DNA of 64,000 bases from Cryptomeria japonica (GCF_030272615.1 NC_081406.1:396080439-396144438), one strand, 5' to 3'. Positions 33,210 to 44,823 are shown, counted from the first letter of the stretch. Notes: generated by a model not told the origin, from the sequence alone. Numbers and translations: made by a program.

Positions 33210-35106
33210 AATGTCAAACTACATAATGTCCACTGTCTGTCATAAGGAGCATGTGCCTCTGTCACTGGGTGCTCCCTCTGTCCTCCTCATCCCTGCCATG
33301 TCTTATGGATGATGTTCCTCCTAGTCCTGGCTGTGGTGGTCTCATAGGTCCACTCACCCCCATGCTGCTCAATGACCTCCGAGAGCATGCCCTGCTCTCT
33401 GTCCTCGATCGTGCCCGATATGAAGGTGCTCTCTACTCTGGTGGAACGACACCCTCATATAGTGTCCTCCAATGGCATATCTCCTCTCCGGTCTCTACCA
33501 GCATCTGTGCCATCTCGCATGCATTAGCATCCCGAATCGACCCAATATACTCAGTGACTCTCTGTTCTTCTCGTTGTGCCTGAGCTATTGCTGCGTCTCA
33601 AGCTACTGTGAGTCTGGCCATCTCCGCTCTGAACTAATCCTGCTGTCTCTCTAATGTCGCAATGTGATCCTGCTGACTTGCTATGATAGCCCTGCACATC
33701 TCCATCTCCTCTATCCTAGCTATCTTCGGCTCTATGGGTATATCCTGCAATGCCTCCTGCTCACCTAAATCTGGCTCATCCTCCTCATCCTCATCATCCC
33801 CATCCTCATCTCCGTCCTCATCATCCCCATCATCATCTTCTTCCTCATCATCCCCCTCATCCTCATCCCCACCCTCATCCTCCTCGTCCTCATCATCTCC
33901 CTCCTCCTCTCTTGTGAGTGGGAAGTCCTCCTGTCGCCTCGGTACTGGAATGTCCAGATCTGTCAATGGCACTAACCGTAGTCGTGCAAACCATCTCTCA
34001 TACTCCTCTGTCATCTCGGCGTCTGCCACATCTGATCTCCAATCCCACTATCTCTACTGTAGCTATGAAAAGTCAGCATATGCTATGTGTGGCTGAATCA
34101 TACTCCCCCACTGACTTGTCTCTTTGTGAGATCGGGCAAAGTGTGCAGTCCTCCTAGGTACATCCTGCCTCTCTCCAAACCGTCGTCTGACTCTCTCTGA
34201 CAGGTACAACTCAATCACTCTCTAGCAATTCACTGGCCACCCAATCAAGTACCTCTCCTGTCTACAATATGGTAGCTCATCACTATCATCTGACCATCCC
34301 AGACAATCACGATATAGCCTCCATATGAACTCTCTCAGTCTGTCTAGCTCGTGTCGCCAATATAATATGTATCCAAAAGGACCCTGTCTCAGTGCTCCCC
34401 CATAGTAGTACACATATGGTCGATGTGGTACTACCTATCTCTCTGTAATCGGTCAACATATGGCTATGTGCTCAAATGCCCATACCTGTAGCAATGTGAC
34501 TCCACAGCTCAAAGTCTGCACTCCCTGATATGCTATCTGATGCAACTGAAAATATAGCATAGCCAGTACACATGGTCCCCATGCGTACACCGTCCCCTCT
34601 GTCGCCATCCGCTCTAGCACTCTTCCCCATCCAATAGGGAACCCATTTCCTTGTCTGTCTTCTACTAGTAGACATGCTATCACCACTGCTATCACCATGT
34701 ATCGTCGATCATACTCTGATGCCATGGTCTCCCAGCCGATCTCCCTCTCTACGATATCCAGATCATCTGCGTCGCACTCAAATAATCTACACAATGCGTC
34801 TCTCCCTATCACTGGGTCATACTCTACCATCTCTCCATGAATCGGAATGCGGAGGATACGCCATACATCCTCCAGTGTCACCGTCGCCTCTCCAGTCGCC
34901 AGATGGAACGAGGAGGTCTCCGAATACCATCGCTCTGCTAATGCAGTAAGCAATCCTGTGTTTACCCTAATCTTGGGCATGAATGTAACATAGTATATCC
35001 CCAGTCCTGCTAAGGTATCTCTGTCTGTGCTCCTGAGTCTATGTCGTAGCATGAAGCAATCTGGTCGGTTCTCTCGCGTGATCAATGGATACTGTCGACT
35101 CTGCAT
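33210..35106 (-). pseudogene. Antisense plant-mobile-domain-like gene carried by element C
   Basis: On the minus strand from ATG 35106 one frame (no frameshift seen) runs to about 33210. The N-terminal 300 residues carry features of the plant mobile domain (MAIN/MAIL and aminotransferase-like TE family): LTALAERWYSETSSFHL, GEATVTLEDVWRILRIPIHG, GREALCRLF-like GRDALCRLFECD, YYYGGALRQGPFGYILYWRH and ERVRRRFGERQDVPR. A 60-residue Asp/Glu-rich block (about 33780-33910) and a C-terminal coiled coil (RIEEMEMCRAIIASQQDHIA) follow. Stops are at 34453 (TGA), 34222 and 33634 (TAG) and a few more near 34040-34070 and 34435. Role in the element is unknown; antisense extra ORFs are known in plant gypsy elements of the Tat lineage. 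Confidence 0.72.
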
Positions 35107-35277
35107 CACAACAGGGGCATATTTTGTCAGTTTTAGAGTTTGCTCCTATGGGTTGCATTTCCTCATTTTATCCACAAATCAAGGTGTTTTTCATCTATTT
35201 TGACCTATCCTACCCTTATCCCCCCTTTTCGGATCATTTGCATGCTGTTTTTGACCAAAATTGAGTTCCCAGGACAC

Positions 35278-35430
35278 AACTGCGCTTGTGTTCTGCATCC
35301 TGCGCCTGTGTCACATAACCTGCGCCTATGTACCCTACGCAAGTGCAAAAGACCATACACAAGCGCAGAAGACCATACACAAGCGCAAAAGACCATACAC
35401 AAGCGCAAGATTCTCCCTACACAAGCACAA
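35278..35430. repeat. Direct and inverted TGCGCYTGTGT motifs near the 3' end of C
   Basis: Three direct copies (about 35281-35335) are followed by four to five inverted copies (ACACAAGCGCA with AGACCAT spacers, about 35340-35430). This matches the 5' array at 26915-27025 and could form a stem in RNA. Confidence 0.75.
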
Positions 35431-35949
35431 AAGTCAGTTTCTGCATCTCCTGTGGGCCTCGCAATGTCCCGCAAGCAAGTCAAATTCATCAAATTGAAAA
35501 CATGGGTTTTTGAGATACATACGGCTGCTCCCGTGTCAGCCGGTCATTTGAATGTGCGTACATGTTCTTCAAGGTTATTTTCCATTAGAATGTTTGCCAT
35601 CTCTCTGCAAGTGTCTTTTTCCAGAGCAACAAAGTTCTCCTCTTGGGCTAGTGCAAATGAGCAATTTTCCCTCTCTTGGTCTCATTTATAGATCTTTGTC
35701 AGTGCATAGATGGACGTGCACCCTCTCCATCTTATGTTGGTCGCGGTCTTGTGCACCTTAAATTGCTTGTCCTTCATGCATCTGATCTCCGATTGTCAGT
35801 CCGTTCGATCCTATCATTTTTATCGATCAATTGGCCTCTTTTCTGCATGTTTCCGGCCAATTCCTCGAGGGGGCATGCATATGTCATTATTATTGTCTGG
35901 GGCATTTTCATTAAGTTCTTTGAAACAACGCTTAGAATCGCATTGTCTC

Positions 35950-35963
35950 AAAGAGGGGCAAAA
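35950..35963 (+). promoter_or_regulatory. Polypurine tract of element C
   Basis: AAAGAGGGGCAAAA directly before TGTAGACACC of the 3' LTR. Confidence 0.8.
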
Positions 35964-37464
35964 TGTAGACACCTAAAAATGGTCAACGCTTGCGAAATCG
36001 TACTTTAACATTTGCGCATTGTCTCATTTTAGGTTTTTGCTTCGCATTAACATTTCTCCTACGTCATGCACTTGGTCTTTATCATTTGCGAACATCGAGT
36101 CATTCTTCTACATTCTTCATTCATCTCGCTCTCAAATTTGGTCTTGTCGACAACACTCTCCAGTCATGATTTTGATCGATCTTATCCTGTCGCATCAATG
36201 TGCGTGCTCATTTGTCATCATTTTGGGACATCGTCAATCCTAATTAGGGTTTTGTCCTCTTATCAATCTTGTCATCTTGCAATCTAGTTTGCCGTCGATC
36301 CTCGTCCTCTTGTCAATTTTGTCATTTTGGATCAATTTGTCATTGTTCCTCGTCAATTGGCACATTTATCAATCAAAATTATTTATCAATCAAGTCATTT
36401 ATCAATTCAAAATCATGATTGAATCGACATCAAGCCAATTTTACATCAAGACCTAATTGTCATCCTTGCATTTCTAATTTATCTTCTATGGTTTTATGAT
36501 TTATTCATTTAACCTTGTTTGTCATTTTCTCTTCATTTTCTTCCTCTTGGTTAAATAATTTATTTATTTATCCTAGGTCTTCGTGTCACAATTAAATGTT
36601 TAATTTAATTGGTTAACTAATTATTCCTCTTTTTGTGAATTAACTAATAAATGACAAATTATTAATTAATTTACCTAATTTCCTAAAATTCCCTCTTTGT
36701 GAATTATTAATAAATGAGAAGTTATTAATTAATTCACTAAATTCCTAATTTCATCATTTCTAATTCTTAATTTCCTAATTTCTAATTTTCTAAATTTCCT
36801 AATTCCTAATTTCCACCTATTTTCTAATTTGTCAAATTCAAATTCCACCTAATTAATTTGTCTCTAGTTCTCCCTATTTTTGTGCTTCGGTGGAAGCATG
36901 AATTTCTCATGCGTCATACTCTTGACATAGCAAGATGTCATAAGCCTCTAGTCCTCTAATCTTTGCATTGGCAATATGTCATAATTCATGACATAGAAGG
37001 TGTCATAACCTTCTTCCTTCAACTCAATTTTCCCATTTTGAAATCAATTGCCTGTAATATCAATTTCATGCTAATTTGATATTTTCTCGAATTTTTCTAT
37101 AAATTGGATGATTTTTCTTCAATCAAGGGTAATTACTTTGTCAAAATAATCACTTTGTCAAAACAATCACATTTCGAGTACTCTTGTGCCATAATCTTGT
37201 CTATTTGCTTTCATCTCATGTGTATGCACTTGAAGGTGAGATCCACAAACAAAGGCTATTTGGAGAGGAAAGAAGAACAATGGAGCCGCATGAAGGAAGC
37301 ATTCATATCTACGTTTGGTTTGCATAGTATTTAGTTTTGAATGTTTTGTCTTTATGTCTTTATTGAGTGTGTTTAGGATAGATCATTACATTTAAGCTTT
37401 CGTGATTGAGCTAATGATTAGTATTTTGCTATTGCTTTGATGATTTCCACATTTCCTAGCTATA
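35964..37464 (+). repeat. 3' LTR of element C
   Basis: 1501 bp, the same length as the 5' LTR. Differences are mostly C/T and G/A, several at CG sites. It ends CTAGCTATA, then the TSD gctat. Confidence 0.93.
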
Positions 37465-38312
37465 GCTATAACTATGAGAATGTCTAAGGAGATTGAAGAG
37501 TGGAAGAAAAAGGAAGAAAATCTTATTGTATCTCTGAAGAACAAATTTGAAGAATGTGGTAGGTTGGTTCATGAGATTTAGCACAATCCTAGAGTAATCA
37601 ACAAGAGCTTGAGAGACAAATGATAATTTTGAGAGATGATCTGACTATTACAAGTGAGTATAAAGAAAAATTCAAGATTAGTTCAACACAACTAGATGAG
37701 CTATTGCAGAGACAAAGGCATAATGGAGATTCCAATGGACTTGGATTTAAACAAGGACATAGTTTCAGTACTACAAATGAAGATAAAAACCATAAGGCAC
37801 CAATAAGGTAGTTTAATGCTTATAAATTTAATGGTAGATGCTTTGTTTGTAATAAATTTGGTCACATGGCTAGGCAATGTAGAAATAGAGGAAATCAGAA
37901 CCCTGATTATGCTCCCCGTCAATGTTCTAAATGCAATAAGTATGGAAATAAGATTGAAGATTGCAGAATGAATGTTAAATGTTATGCATATGGAAAATTT
38001 GGACATATGGCTAATCAGTGTAGGTCAAGCAATTACACCGGTTTTAGCAAAGCAATTCAAAAGAACAATGTTACATGTTATGCATGTAATGAGGTTGGAC
38101 ATATTGCTAAGTTTTGTAGAAGCAAAAATCCACCAATTGGTAATGGAGGATCAAATGAGAAAGAGAAAGAAAAGGTGAATGAAATATGGAAAAATCATAC
38201 ACAGAGATGGGTCAGGAAGACTGAAGAACAATCAGCAGATGGTAATGTACTAGTTACTTATACAGTAAAAGAGGTTGGTCCTGCACAGACAAGAAGCTCA
38301 ACCGGTAACTAA
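37465..38312 (+). pseudogene. Element D gag, segment 3 with four zinc knuckles
   Basis: This is the C-terminal gag of D. A coiled-coil part (SKEIEEWKKKEENLIVSLKN, MIILRDDLTITSEYKEKF) is followed by four CX2CX4HX4C-type knuckles: CFVCNKFGHMARQC (intact), CSKCNKYGNKIEDC (His to Asn), CYAYGKFGHMANQC (second Cys to Tyr) and CYACNEVGHIAKFC (intact). The stretch 37866-38312 is open and ends RSSTGN then TAA. Knuckles bind the element RNA. More than one knuckle is unusual for copia gag, which commonly has one, and may reflect duplication. Upstream stops occur at about 37579 and 37809. Confidence 0.82.
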
Positions 38313-38672
38313 GATAGATGCGTTAAGGGTAGGCAAAATTCATGAAGATGCTGCATATGCCCCAGGAAGAGGTTCTGGAAGATGTTCTAGATATTGGATA
38401 TGCTTATCCAGCATCGAGATGTTTGATCGAGATCCGATATCTTCCACCGGAATTCATTGATGTCAATGAAAGATTAAGGTTTTTCTTGGAGGATAAAAGG
38501 TCGAATTCACTTCATTTTTGATCACTTTGCATTCAGAGCAATTCAGAGTGATTCAGAGGAAGTCTAAGGTGAATTAGTGTGATCGATATCCTCTTGAGCG
38601 ATTTCACTAGTGATTGGGAGAGGTCTTTAGGGTTTTTCACTGACAACAATTCACAGGTATTTATCTTCAATC
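38313..38672 (+). other. Junction between gag and the accessory ORF in D
   Basis: About 360 bp. A short frame (38275-38460) ends by 38460, then a non-coding stretch with leader-like sequence and a possible splice context (cacaggta near 38655) just before ATG 38673. Protease, integrase and RT should start here in a copia element but are absent. Confidence 0.5.
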
Positions 38673-41600
38673 ATGGAAGTGGGATCATCATATATATCTA
38701 TCTTTGTTGCAAATCTGACTGTAGTTGAGGTCAAGGACCATCCTGGGCTGATTTTCAAGTGATATCTGCATGTTGCTACCCTGGATGATTCAGTTGGCGC
38801 TTTTTCCTGTGTCCTAGGAGTTATATATGTTGAAGATGTAAGAGCCTACATCCACTATCATATTGAGCATTTGGGAATGACTGATATCAAGAGCATGTAC
38901 ATGAATGATTTAATGGGAGATTATGGAAAGATTAAACCTAAATACTAGCTTATTGTTGGTCTAGGGTTTACTGACATTCTGGATATTCCTTAATTTGAAG
39001 ATGAAATTGTTAGGTATGTTTTGAGTAGAGTGTATGGAGAGTTTATCTAGTTAGATAGACCATATAAGATTAAAAAGGAGGCCATCAGGGCAATCACCAG
39101 TTTACCACAGGTTGGATAATGTCCAGAGAAGAAAATTTCAAATGATCAGGTTAACAATATTATTGGCAACATCAGCCAGGTGGTCAATGAGAATCAGTAC
39201 TATCACTGATACAGACATCAGATTTGAAAGCATGGTCATTGGTTACAAGGTAACATAATCAAACCGACTGAATTCTATTTCTAGCTCCTGCATTTATGTA
39301 GCTTATAAAATGATGAGGGAGAATGAGAAGATAGATCTATGTGCTTGGATGTTAGATGAACTATTGATTAAACTAGGAATGATTAAAGGAGAAAAGAAAG
39401 GAACTTTCTGGTATGGTAGCCTAATTGTTTGTTTAATGTTATTTTTCATCAAAGAGACTCCCAATTTTGGGAAGAGATAATGGGCATTTGATATCCCAGT
39501 AGGGAGGCAATTAAAATAGTCTATTGCTACATTGAGTAGTCAGAGGGATGACAAAGTATGGGGATACTTTAAAGCATTTCAAAAGACTATGAATTCTAGG
39601 ATGAGGGTTCCTAAGCACATTGCTGAGAAATACTCAACTGACATATGCTTCATGGTTAAGAAAGATGAAACAATCATAGAAGCGGTCAAACCTCGGAAGA
39701 TCTAGATTGAGGAAATGGTTTATGAAGTCGATGCATAGATTCTTGATGCTTATGTACAAATGCTAATTGATGCACCGGTAGATGAAACTATCAAAACCTT
39801 TGGCACTGCTAAGTAGAAGACACAAGAGGTTGAAACCGAGTTCAACCGAAAGAAGAGAGAGAAGCTGGAAGGAAAGGCAAGTAAGTTCATTGAAAAAGTT
39901 TCACAGGACATCAAATCATTGATTGATGTTGTCTTGGAGAAAGGCAGGAAGAGGAAAGAACCAAAAATATTTATTGAACCTATTGCAGCTAAATCTGAAT
40001 CTAAAGATGACACACCATTGGCATTCAAAAGGGTACTAATGAAGAAAACTGAAGAAACTAAGGTAGAGGCTAAGAAGCAACCGGTTAGGAAAGTTACTAT
40101 CAGGGTACCGACACAAAAGAAAGAACCAAAAGAAACACCTTCAACCCCATATGGTACTAGAAGGAGAAAGAAGAAGGATGCCATTGATCTGGCAATTGAA
40201 TCTGGTAATGTAACTATCATTCCACCAAAGACTTGTGCAGAGTTAGTTGATGAGATTACTAAAGATGGTATGCTAAAGAATGTACAGTTTTATTACAAAC
40301 ATTTAGAGAATTATCAACAAAGAGAAGTAGAGGAAGCAGTTTTGTTATATTTGGATATTTATAAGAAAACCTTGATAGAAATTGAAAACCAAATACCGAC
40401 ACAATTGTATGATATGTTAGATGCTAGAATACTATCAACAATGCAAGAGGACAAGCATATAAAGATTCAAGAGTTGTTATCTATTTGTGTTTCTATTGCT
40501 TGAGAGGCGATGAATAAGACACTTGAGGTTGCAGATAGGAAAATCTTTAACAACAAACATAAAATAATTAGTCTTATGTTAGGTAGGGTAAATGAGATAA
40601 TCAAGGAGGCCAACAAGGAATGGGTTAAGTTCTTTGAAGAGAATTGTGTTTTTTATACCTCACCAGAATCTAAGACAGATACTACAGACATCTTGGTTGA
40701 AGGAAAAGAAAAGATTATTATGGGTACTTCACCCTCAATTTTGAAAAACATTAAGATAGTGGAAATTGAGCCCCCAGTAGATACAAATGTACAGAAAAAT
40801 GTTAAGATACCAGAAAATACTAAGAGTGTAAAGGTTGATAATGTATAGGATACTAATGTTGAGGATAACATTCCTCTGGATACAGATGTACAGGATGAGG
40901 TTGCAGTTCCTAGGGAGGAACCGACAGTTATTGAGACTACACCAAGTGGCGAAGCCACCGGTGCAAGTGAGGAAGCTATAAAGGTTAAATCATCAGAGGA
41001 GAAGAAAGAGGAATTTGGTAGAGAATCAGTAGTGAGTCCATTATCATTGTCAATTGACACCTCGCAGGTTGAAAAGAAAAGAATAACCGAGATGAGTTCT
41101 ACTAAACTCATGATGATGGCTGCACATAAAATGTTAAAGGAAGGATCTATGGATAAAGGTATTATTGATCAGTCTATCATTATTTTGCATAGACTTGTCC
41201 CGGAGTGTAAGTTTGATAGAGAAGCGAGCCCATCTGGCAAGCTTAAGATAATCACCAAGCACATTTCAAAGGATTTTCAATCCTTGCAGCATATATCAAA
41301 CCGACAAGCACTGAAGAGGTTCACATAGGCAAAGAGAGATGCATTTGATCAAGTGATTGAGTCTGAGAGGAAGGAAATTAATGATAAATTAAAATTGATA
41401 GATAATTCTTTAAAGTAGTATACAAATATTTACAGAGTATGTTGTAACACAGATCTTTCTTACAGTTAATTTGGATAAGAGTATTAAGGAATCTCAGGAG
41501 AAAATTGCAGGTATAGCCAATTCTTTTGATGGATTGAATTGATTGACTACATCCATTGATGGTCAGATTTTGGTTTTGGAAGCCCAAATTTCTTCTCTTG

Positions 41601-41865
41601 AGAAAGAAAAAGATAAGATCATAAGAAGAGCCAAAAGTCTTAGAGGTTTGGTGAGTCCCAGTTGGATTCACTTAGTGTACATAAGGAGTGTATAGATATG
41701 GTTGGTAAGCCCACACCAACAGAGTTAAATGAGAAAGAGTCATTTGCCCATATACTAAATGGACTTGTATCTATTTCCAACACTTTCAAATTTGGTTGGG
41801 ATACTTATCTAGAGCTTTTGGAGAAGGCCTATCTAGAAATTTTCAAATATATTAAGCTCCGGTAA
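38673..41865 (+). pseudogene. Element D accessory ORF replacing pol (unknown product)
   Basis: ATG 38673 opens a ~1060-codon reading with one frameshift near 39175 and several stops (for example TGA 40501, TAG 40846, TAG 41326). The N-terminal domain has PYKIKKEAIRAITSLPQVG and then RISTITDTDIRFESMVIGYK, YVAYKMMRENEKIDL and WMLDELLIKLG. The middle is Lys/Glu-rich (KGRKRKEPKIFIEP, TRRRKKKDAIDLA), then an acidic stretch around 40740-41000, and the C-terminus is helical (SVHKECIDMVGKPTPTELNE). No catalytic motif of pol is found. Layout resembles ORF3 of A and B, the F gene and the antisense gene of C. Cellular or element function is unknown. Confidence 0.6.
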
Positions 41866-42150
41866 GGTATTTTTTGGATAATCATTGAATAGTATCTTTC
41901 ATTCTTCATCTCAGTTTTGGATTTTTGGTATTCTTTTTGGAAATTTTGATGGCATTAATGCCAAAGGGGGAGAGATATTGACGTAAAAAAGAAAAAGAGG
42001 GAGTTGTATACATTAGGAGGAGTATAGATGAAAACTATGGAAGTATGGAGTATTTTGTATTGATGGATATTTAGCTTAGGGGGAGTGGGCTTGGGATGAA
42101 ATTGATAGTTGGAAACCATGACCATTTTTCACATGAGTGTTGCCATCAAT

Positions 42151-42165
42151 GCCAAAGGGGGAGAT
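42151..42165 (+). promoter_or_regulatory. Polypurine tract of element D
   Basis: GCCAAAGGGGGAGAT precedes TGTTGGCAATTG of the 3' LTR, nearly identical to the tract of copia element E1. Confidence 0.85.
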
Positions 42166-43108
42166 TGTTGGCAATTGACACTCAATTGGTTGGTTTCACT
42201 ATGTTGTCATTGATGGAAACATGGCAACTTGTTTCAACTTCACATTTTGGTTTAGTTGTGTACTAGAAGGCACTTCACAGACACTACACCGACACCGACA
42301 CCGACACTGACACCAGTACCGGCACCGACAGGTTCGAAGGAATTCTTTGGTCATCGACAATGCAAACCGACATGGTTTAGAATCAAGTTATCGGTATTGG
42401 AGGCCGACATCTTTTGGATCCAACATCGACAATTGTTTTTGATATTCATGTATTTAGCTGACATGTATATTGATATTGTAATTATCTTTGTAAGCCAACA
42501 TAAGGCATGATGAATTGAAAAGGGTATATAGGTCAGTTGGTTAGATCATTTTGATATAGAGTATGGATGCAAATATGGATGGATAGGAGATGCAAAATAT
42601 ATGAGAGAGTTCATGTATGTGAGGATATTTTTGTAAAGGGTTATTCCGGTAAAGGTTTAGGGTTTCACACCAGAACAACCAGAGCTTAACCAGAACTGTA
42701 TTCAGACATACAAGATGTTACTTTTGCAGTTCATTCATTTCTCTAGATTGTAGTCTGGATTTGTATGTAGTCAGTGAGGCTCCTTTTGTGATTGAGTAGT
42801 GTGCTCTAGGCTGTAAGCCTTCTTGCAACTGCATGCCCCTATATTTTGTAATATCTCTTCATATGGCCAGTGGATTGATATTGTGGGTCACAAATCCCAC
42901 CATGGTTTTTCCTTTTTGAGGTTTTCCATGTATAATTATGTATGTTATGATAATCATTTATGTGATTGTCTTATTGGTTGCTTTACTTCTTTCAATTCTA
43001 TATGTATCAGTATATCGGTTGGTGTATGCATGTTTTAATAAAGTTAAAATTGATCATTATGGTAGAACACTGATTCACCCCCCCTCTTAGTGTTCTTGGA
43101 TTCCAATA
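42166..43108 (+). repeat. 3' LTR of element D
   Basis: 943 bp; it matches the 5' LTR and preserves the site without the solo LTR (ggattccaata at the end). It ends TA instead of CA. A CGACAC hexamer array is at about 42290-42330. Confidence 0.85.
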
Positions 43109-43854
43109 ATTTTTAGCATATTTTTGTTGTTGCAGGTGTGGGTAGTATTCGTAAACCCTTATCCCATCAACCTTGGGCTCATGGTATAAGCCATTCCAGT
43201 CTCGAGTGCAGGTGAGCATATAAAATGGGTACGAGGATATATAAAAGCCACACATCCCTACAAATTTGTTTAAGCCCTCATGTAATCTCTCTATAATATC
43301 TTGCCCCTAATCTAGATAAGCTCTTCCATTCAACATAACTTGAATGTAGAAATACATCCAGTCTTCGCAATAGAAGGCATGATAATTTCCCTTCAATCTA
43401 TTCAAAAAAATAACAATATCCCACACTTCTATAATAAAATGTTCTCTGGTGAGTGGCTTCGGCAACCTAGAACCTCCTTTTTGGATTTTCAGCAACCAGT
43501 TTCTAGCAATTACGCTTCTATAGGTACTCTTCTTATCGGAGAAGAAGAGTATGAAGTACCAATGGTCCAGTCTTCGTACGACCCCTTATGGGGAATTCCC
43601 ATGGCTGCCATTATAGTCTCCCTATCAATTTTCAATAACACCTCTCCGTTGATAGCCCTAATACACCTTTGTTCTGCATCATACCGGTTCATGCATTCTA
43701 AAACTAGCTTTGAGCATGGTGCGGCAACTAGAAATGCAGTAGCTTCAATCAAACCACTTCTTACGATTTTCTCCATCATGGAATTTTGAGATGGATTCTA
43801 AGCTCTTTCTAGGAATTCAATAAGGTTTTCTTGCTCTAGTGAAGTGTCACCCAT
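43109..43854 (-). pseudogene. Element F gene, N-terminal part (unknown product)
   Basis: On the minus strand ATG at 43854 starts MGDTSLEQENLIEFLERA. It continues with EATAFLVAAPCSKLVLE, AINGEVLLKIDRETIMAAMGIPHKG (the motif shared with the other accessory ORFs), LPKPLTREHFIIEVWDIVIF, EDWMYFYIQVMLNG and VYEYYPHLQQQKYAK, where D interrupts at 43108. Open pieces lie at 43510-43779, 43307-43495 and 43109-43255 with a few frame changes between them. The frame continues at 13458. Start choice rests on the downstream reading; a spliced leader could lie upstream (possible donor aggttagt near 44041-44049). Confidence 0.65.
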
Positions 43855-44823
43855 CTCTGATAGTGAGCTAAACAAACAGGAAATATGAACCAATTTCAGC
43901 AGAGTTAGCCTCATGATGGCCCCTCTCATACTTATCAAACAACTTCAAGAATAAAATGAATTCCACTATTACAACAAAGGAAATGAACAACAACTAGCTT
44001 CTAAGAAAGAAATTACAACATAAGAAGAAATAATTGAGACTAACCTGATCCTGACAGCAAATTCTCAAAACCTTCCGAGTGCAGATACAATACCTCCGAT
44101 CTCCTTCGCTTTCACAGTCACTGAGAAAGTACTTGAGAGATTGCTAGCTTTTGCAACAAAAAATGAATAAAATCTCACTCAAATGCTAGCTAGTTGTACT
44201 AATTAAGTAAGTTTGGCTGAATTGACACCTGATTTGATGGATATTCAACATGCATTTAATTTTGGGTCACTCCATTACATGTCACACAACTTACCATAAT
44301 TATTTATCATAATTAGAAACTAACATCCCGAACTTCCCGGAATATTTCCTTTCCCATTATCATTTTCCCTCCATGATATGCACCACTTTTGAATAAGGCC
44401 TTGAACTATAGATTTTGAACATTGAACCTTGAACCAAAAACCAAAAAGTTCAAGGGTCCAAGTTCAACTCTGAGGAAAAACATAGAACACAACACAAAAC
44501 AGTCTTCATGGCATAAAAATGAAAGACAATGAACGAGCAAAGATAAAATTAAAGCACAACTAGCTTTGAACCTTAAACCTTGAACCAAAAGGTTCAAAGG
44601 TTCAAGTTCAACATGAAATTTCAACAATAGTGCTCGTCTTTTACCATGAAACAAAGCCTCGAAGATAACTAACTTTAAAGTGGGCATTGAACTTGAACTT
44701 TAAACTAAGACAAGGTTCAATCACTTGAGTTCAAAGGAAGGAAACACACAACCAAAAAGGAATATAATAATTAAAGGACAACTTTTGAATTGAAACTCAA
44801 AAGAAAAGAAGGGAGAACTAACA
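43855..44823 (-). promoter_or_regulatory. Upstream region of the F gene with palindromic repeats
   Basis: About 970 bp between the F gene start and the insertion end. Two related ~50-bp segments (44417-44468 and 44565-44612) each contain an inverted pair, GAACCTTGAACC against GGTTCAAAGGTTC. A 93-codon minus-strand frame (44406-44687) encodes the two copies as VELEPLNLLVQG and VELGPLNFLVFG, probably by chance. I cannot place the promoter. Confidence 0.4.

Larger units (their letters stand above)
25290..37464 (+). mobile_element. Element C: pol-less LTR retrotransposon with antisense plant-mobile-domain-like gene
   Basis: A 12.2-kb element with two 1501-bp LTRs (25290-26790 and 35964-37464) that differ at only about 20-25 positions by eye, and a perfect TSD gctat (25285-25289 and 37465-37469). 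The right LTR ends TA instead of CA. A tRNA-complementary primer site follows the 5' LTR and a polypurine tract precedes the 3' LTR. Between them are a long sense ORF of Gln/Pro-rich protein, A-rich tandem repeats, and an antisense gene. No capsid, protease, RT or integrase motif is visible, so it is non-autonomous and was moved in trans. It is the youngest datable insertion here. Confidence 0.92.
13459..43108 (+). mobile_element. Element D: copia-like LTR retrotransposon with gag but without pol, host of B and C
   Basis: LTRs lie at 13459-14777 and 42166-43108 (both begin TGTTGGCAATTGACAC). The 5' LTR is followed by an initiator-Met-tRNA primer site and the 3' LTR is preceded by a copia-type polypurine tract. 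The TSD is atctt (13454-13458) against atttt (43109-43113). Excision closes the frame of the F gene. Without nested DNA it is roughly 6.8 kb: a truncated gag with zinc knuckles, then a long ORF of unknown function where pol should be. No RT, RH or IN motif is seen, so it depended on proteins from another copia element. Confidence 0.85.
10366..44823 (-). mobile_element. Element F: gene-carrying insertion in gypsy A, class unknown, itself split by element D
   Basis: The insertion is defined by a perfect 5-bp TSD, gaatg (10361-10365 and 44824-44828), ends TGTTGGTTA...GAACTAACA, and restoration of the ORF3 frame of A when it is removed. Without nested element D its own length is about 4.8 kb (10366-13458 plus 43109-44823). 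It carries one long gene on the minus strand. The terminal regions are not similar to each other, so I see no LTRs; the ends form only a short imperfect inverted match (TGTTGGTTA against TGTTAGTTC). It could be a decayed LTR element, a DNA transposon, or a non-autonomous cassette. Confidence 0.6.

Noticed and set aside
33683-34096. Ser/Pro-rich plus-strand frame
   Set aside because: Shadow of the Asp/Glu-rich block of the antisense gene on the minus strand.
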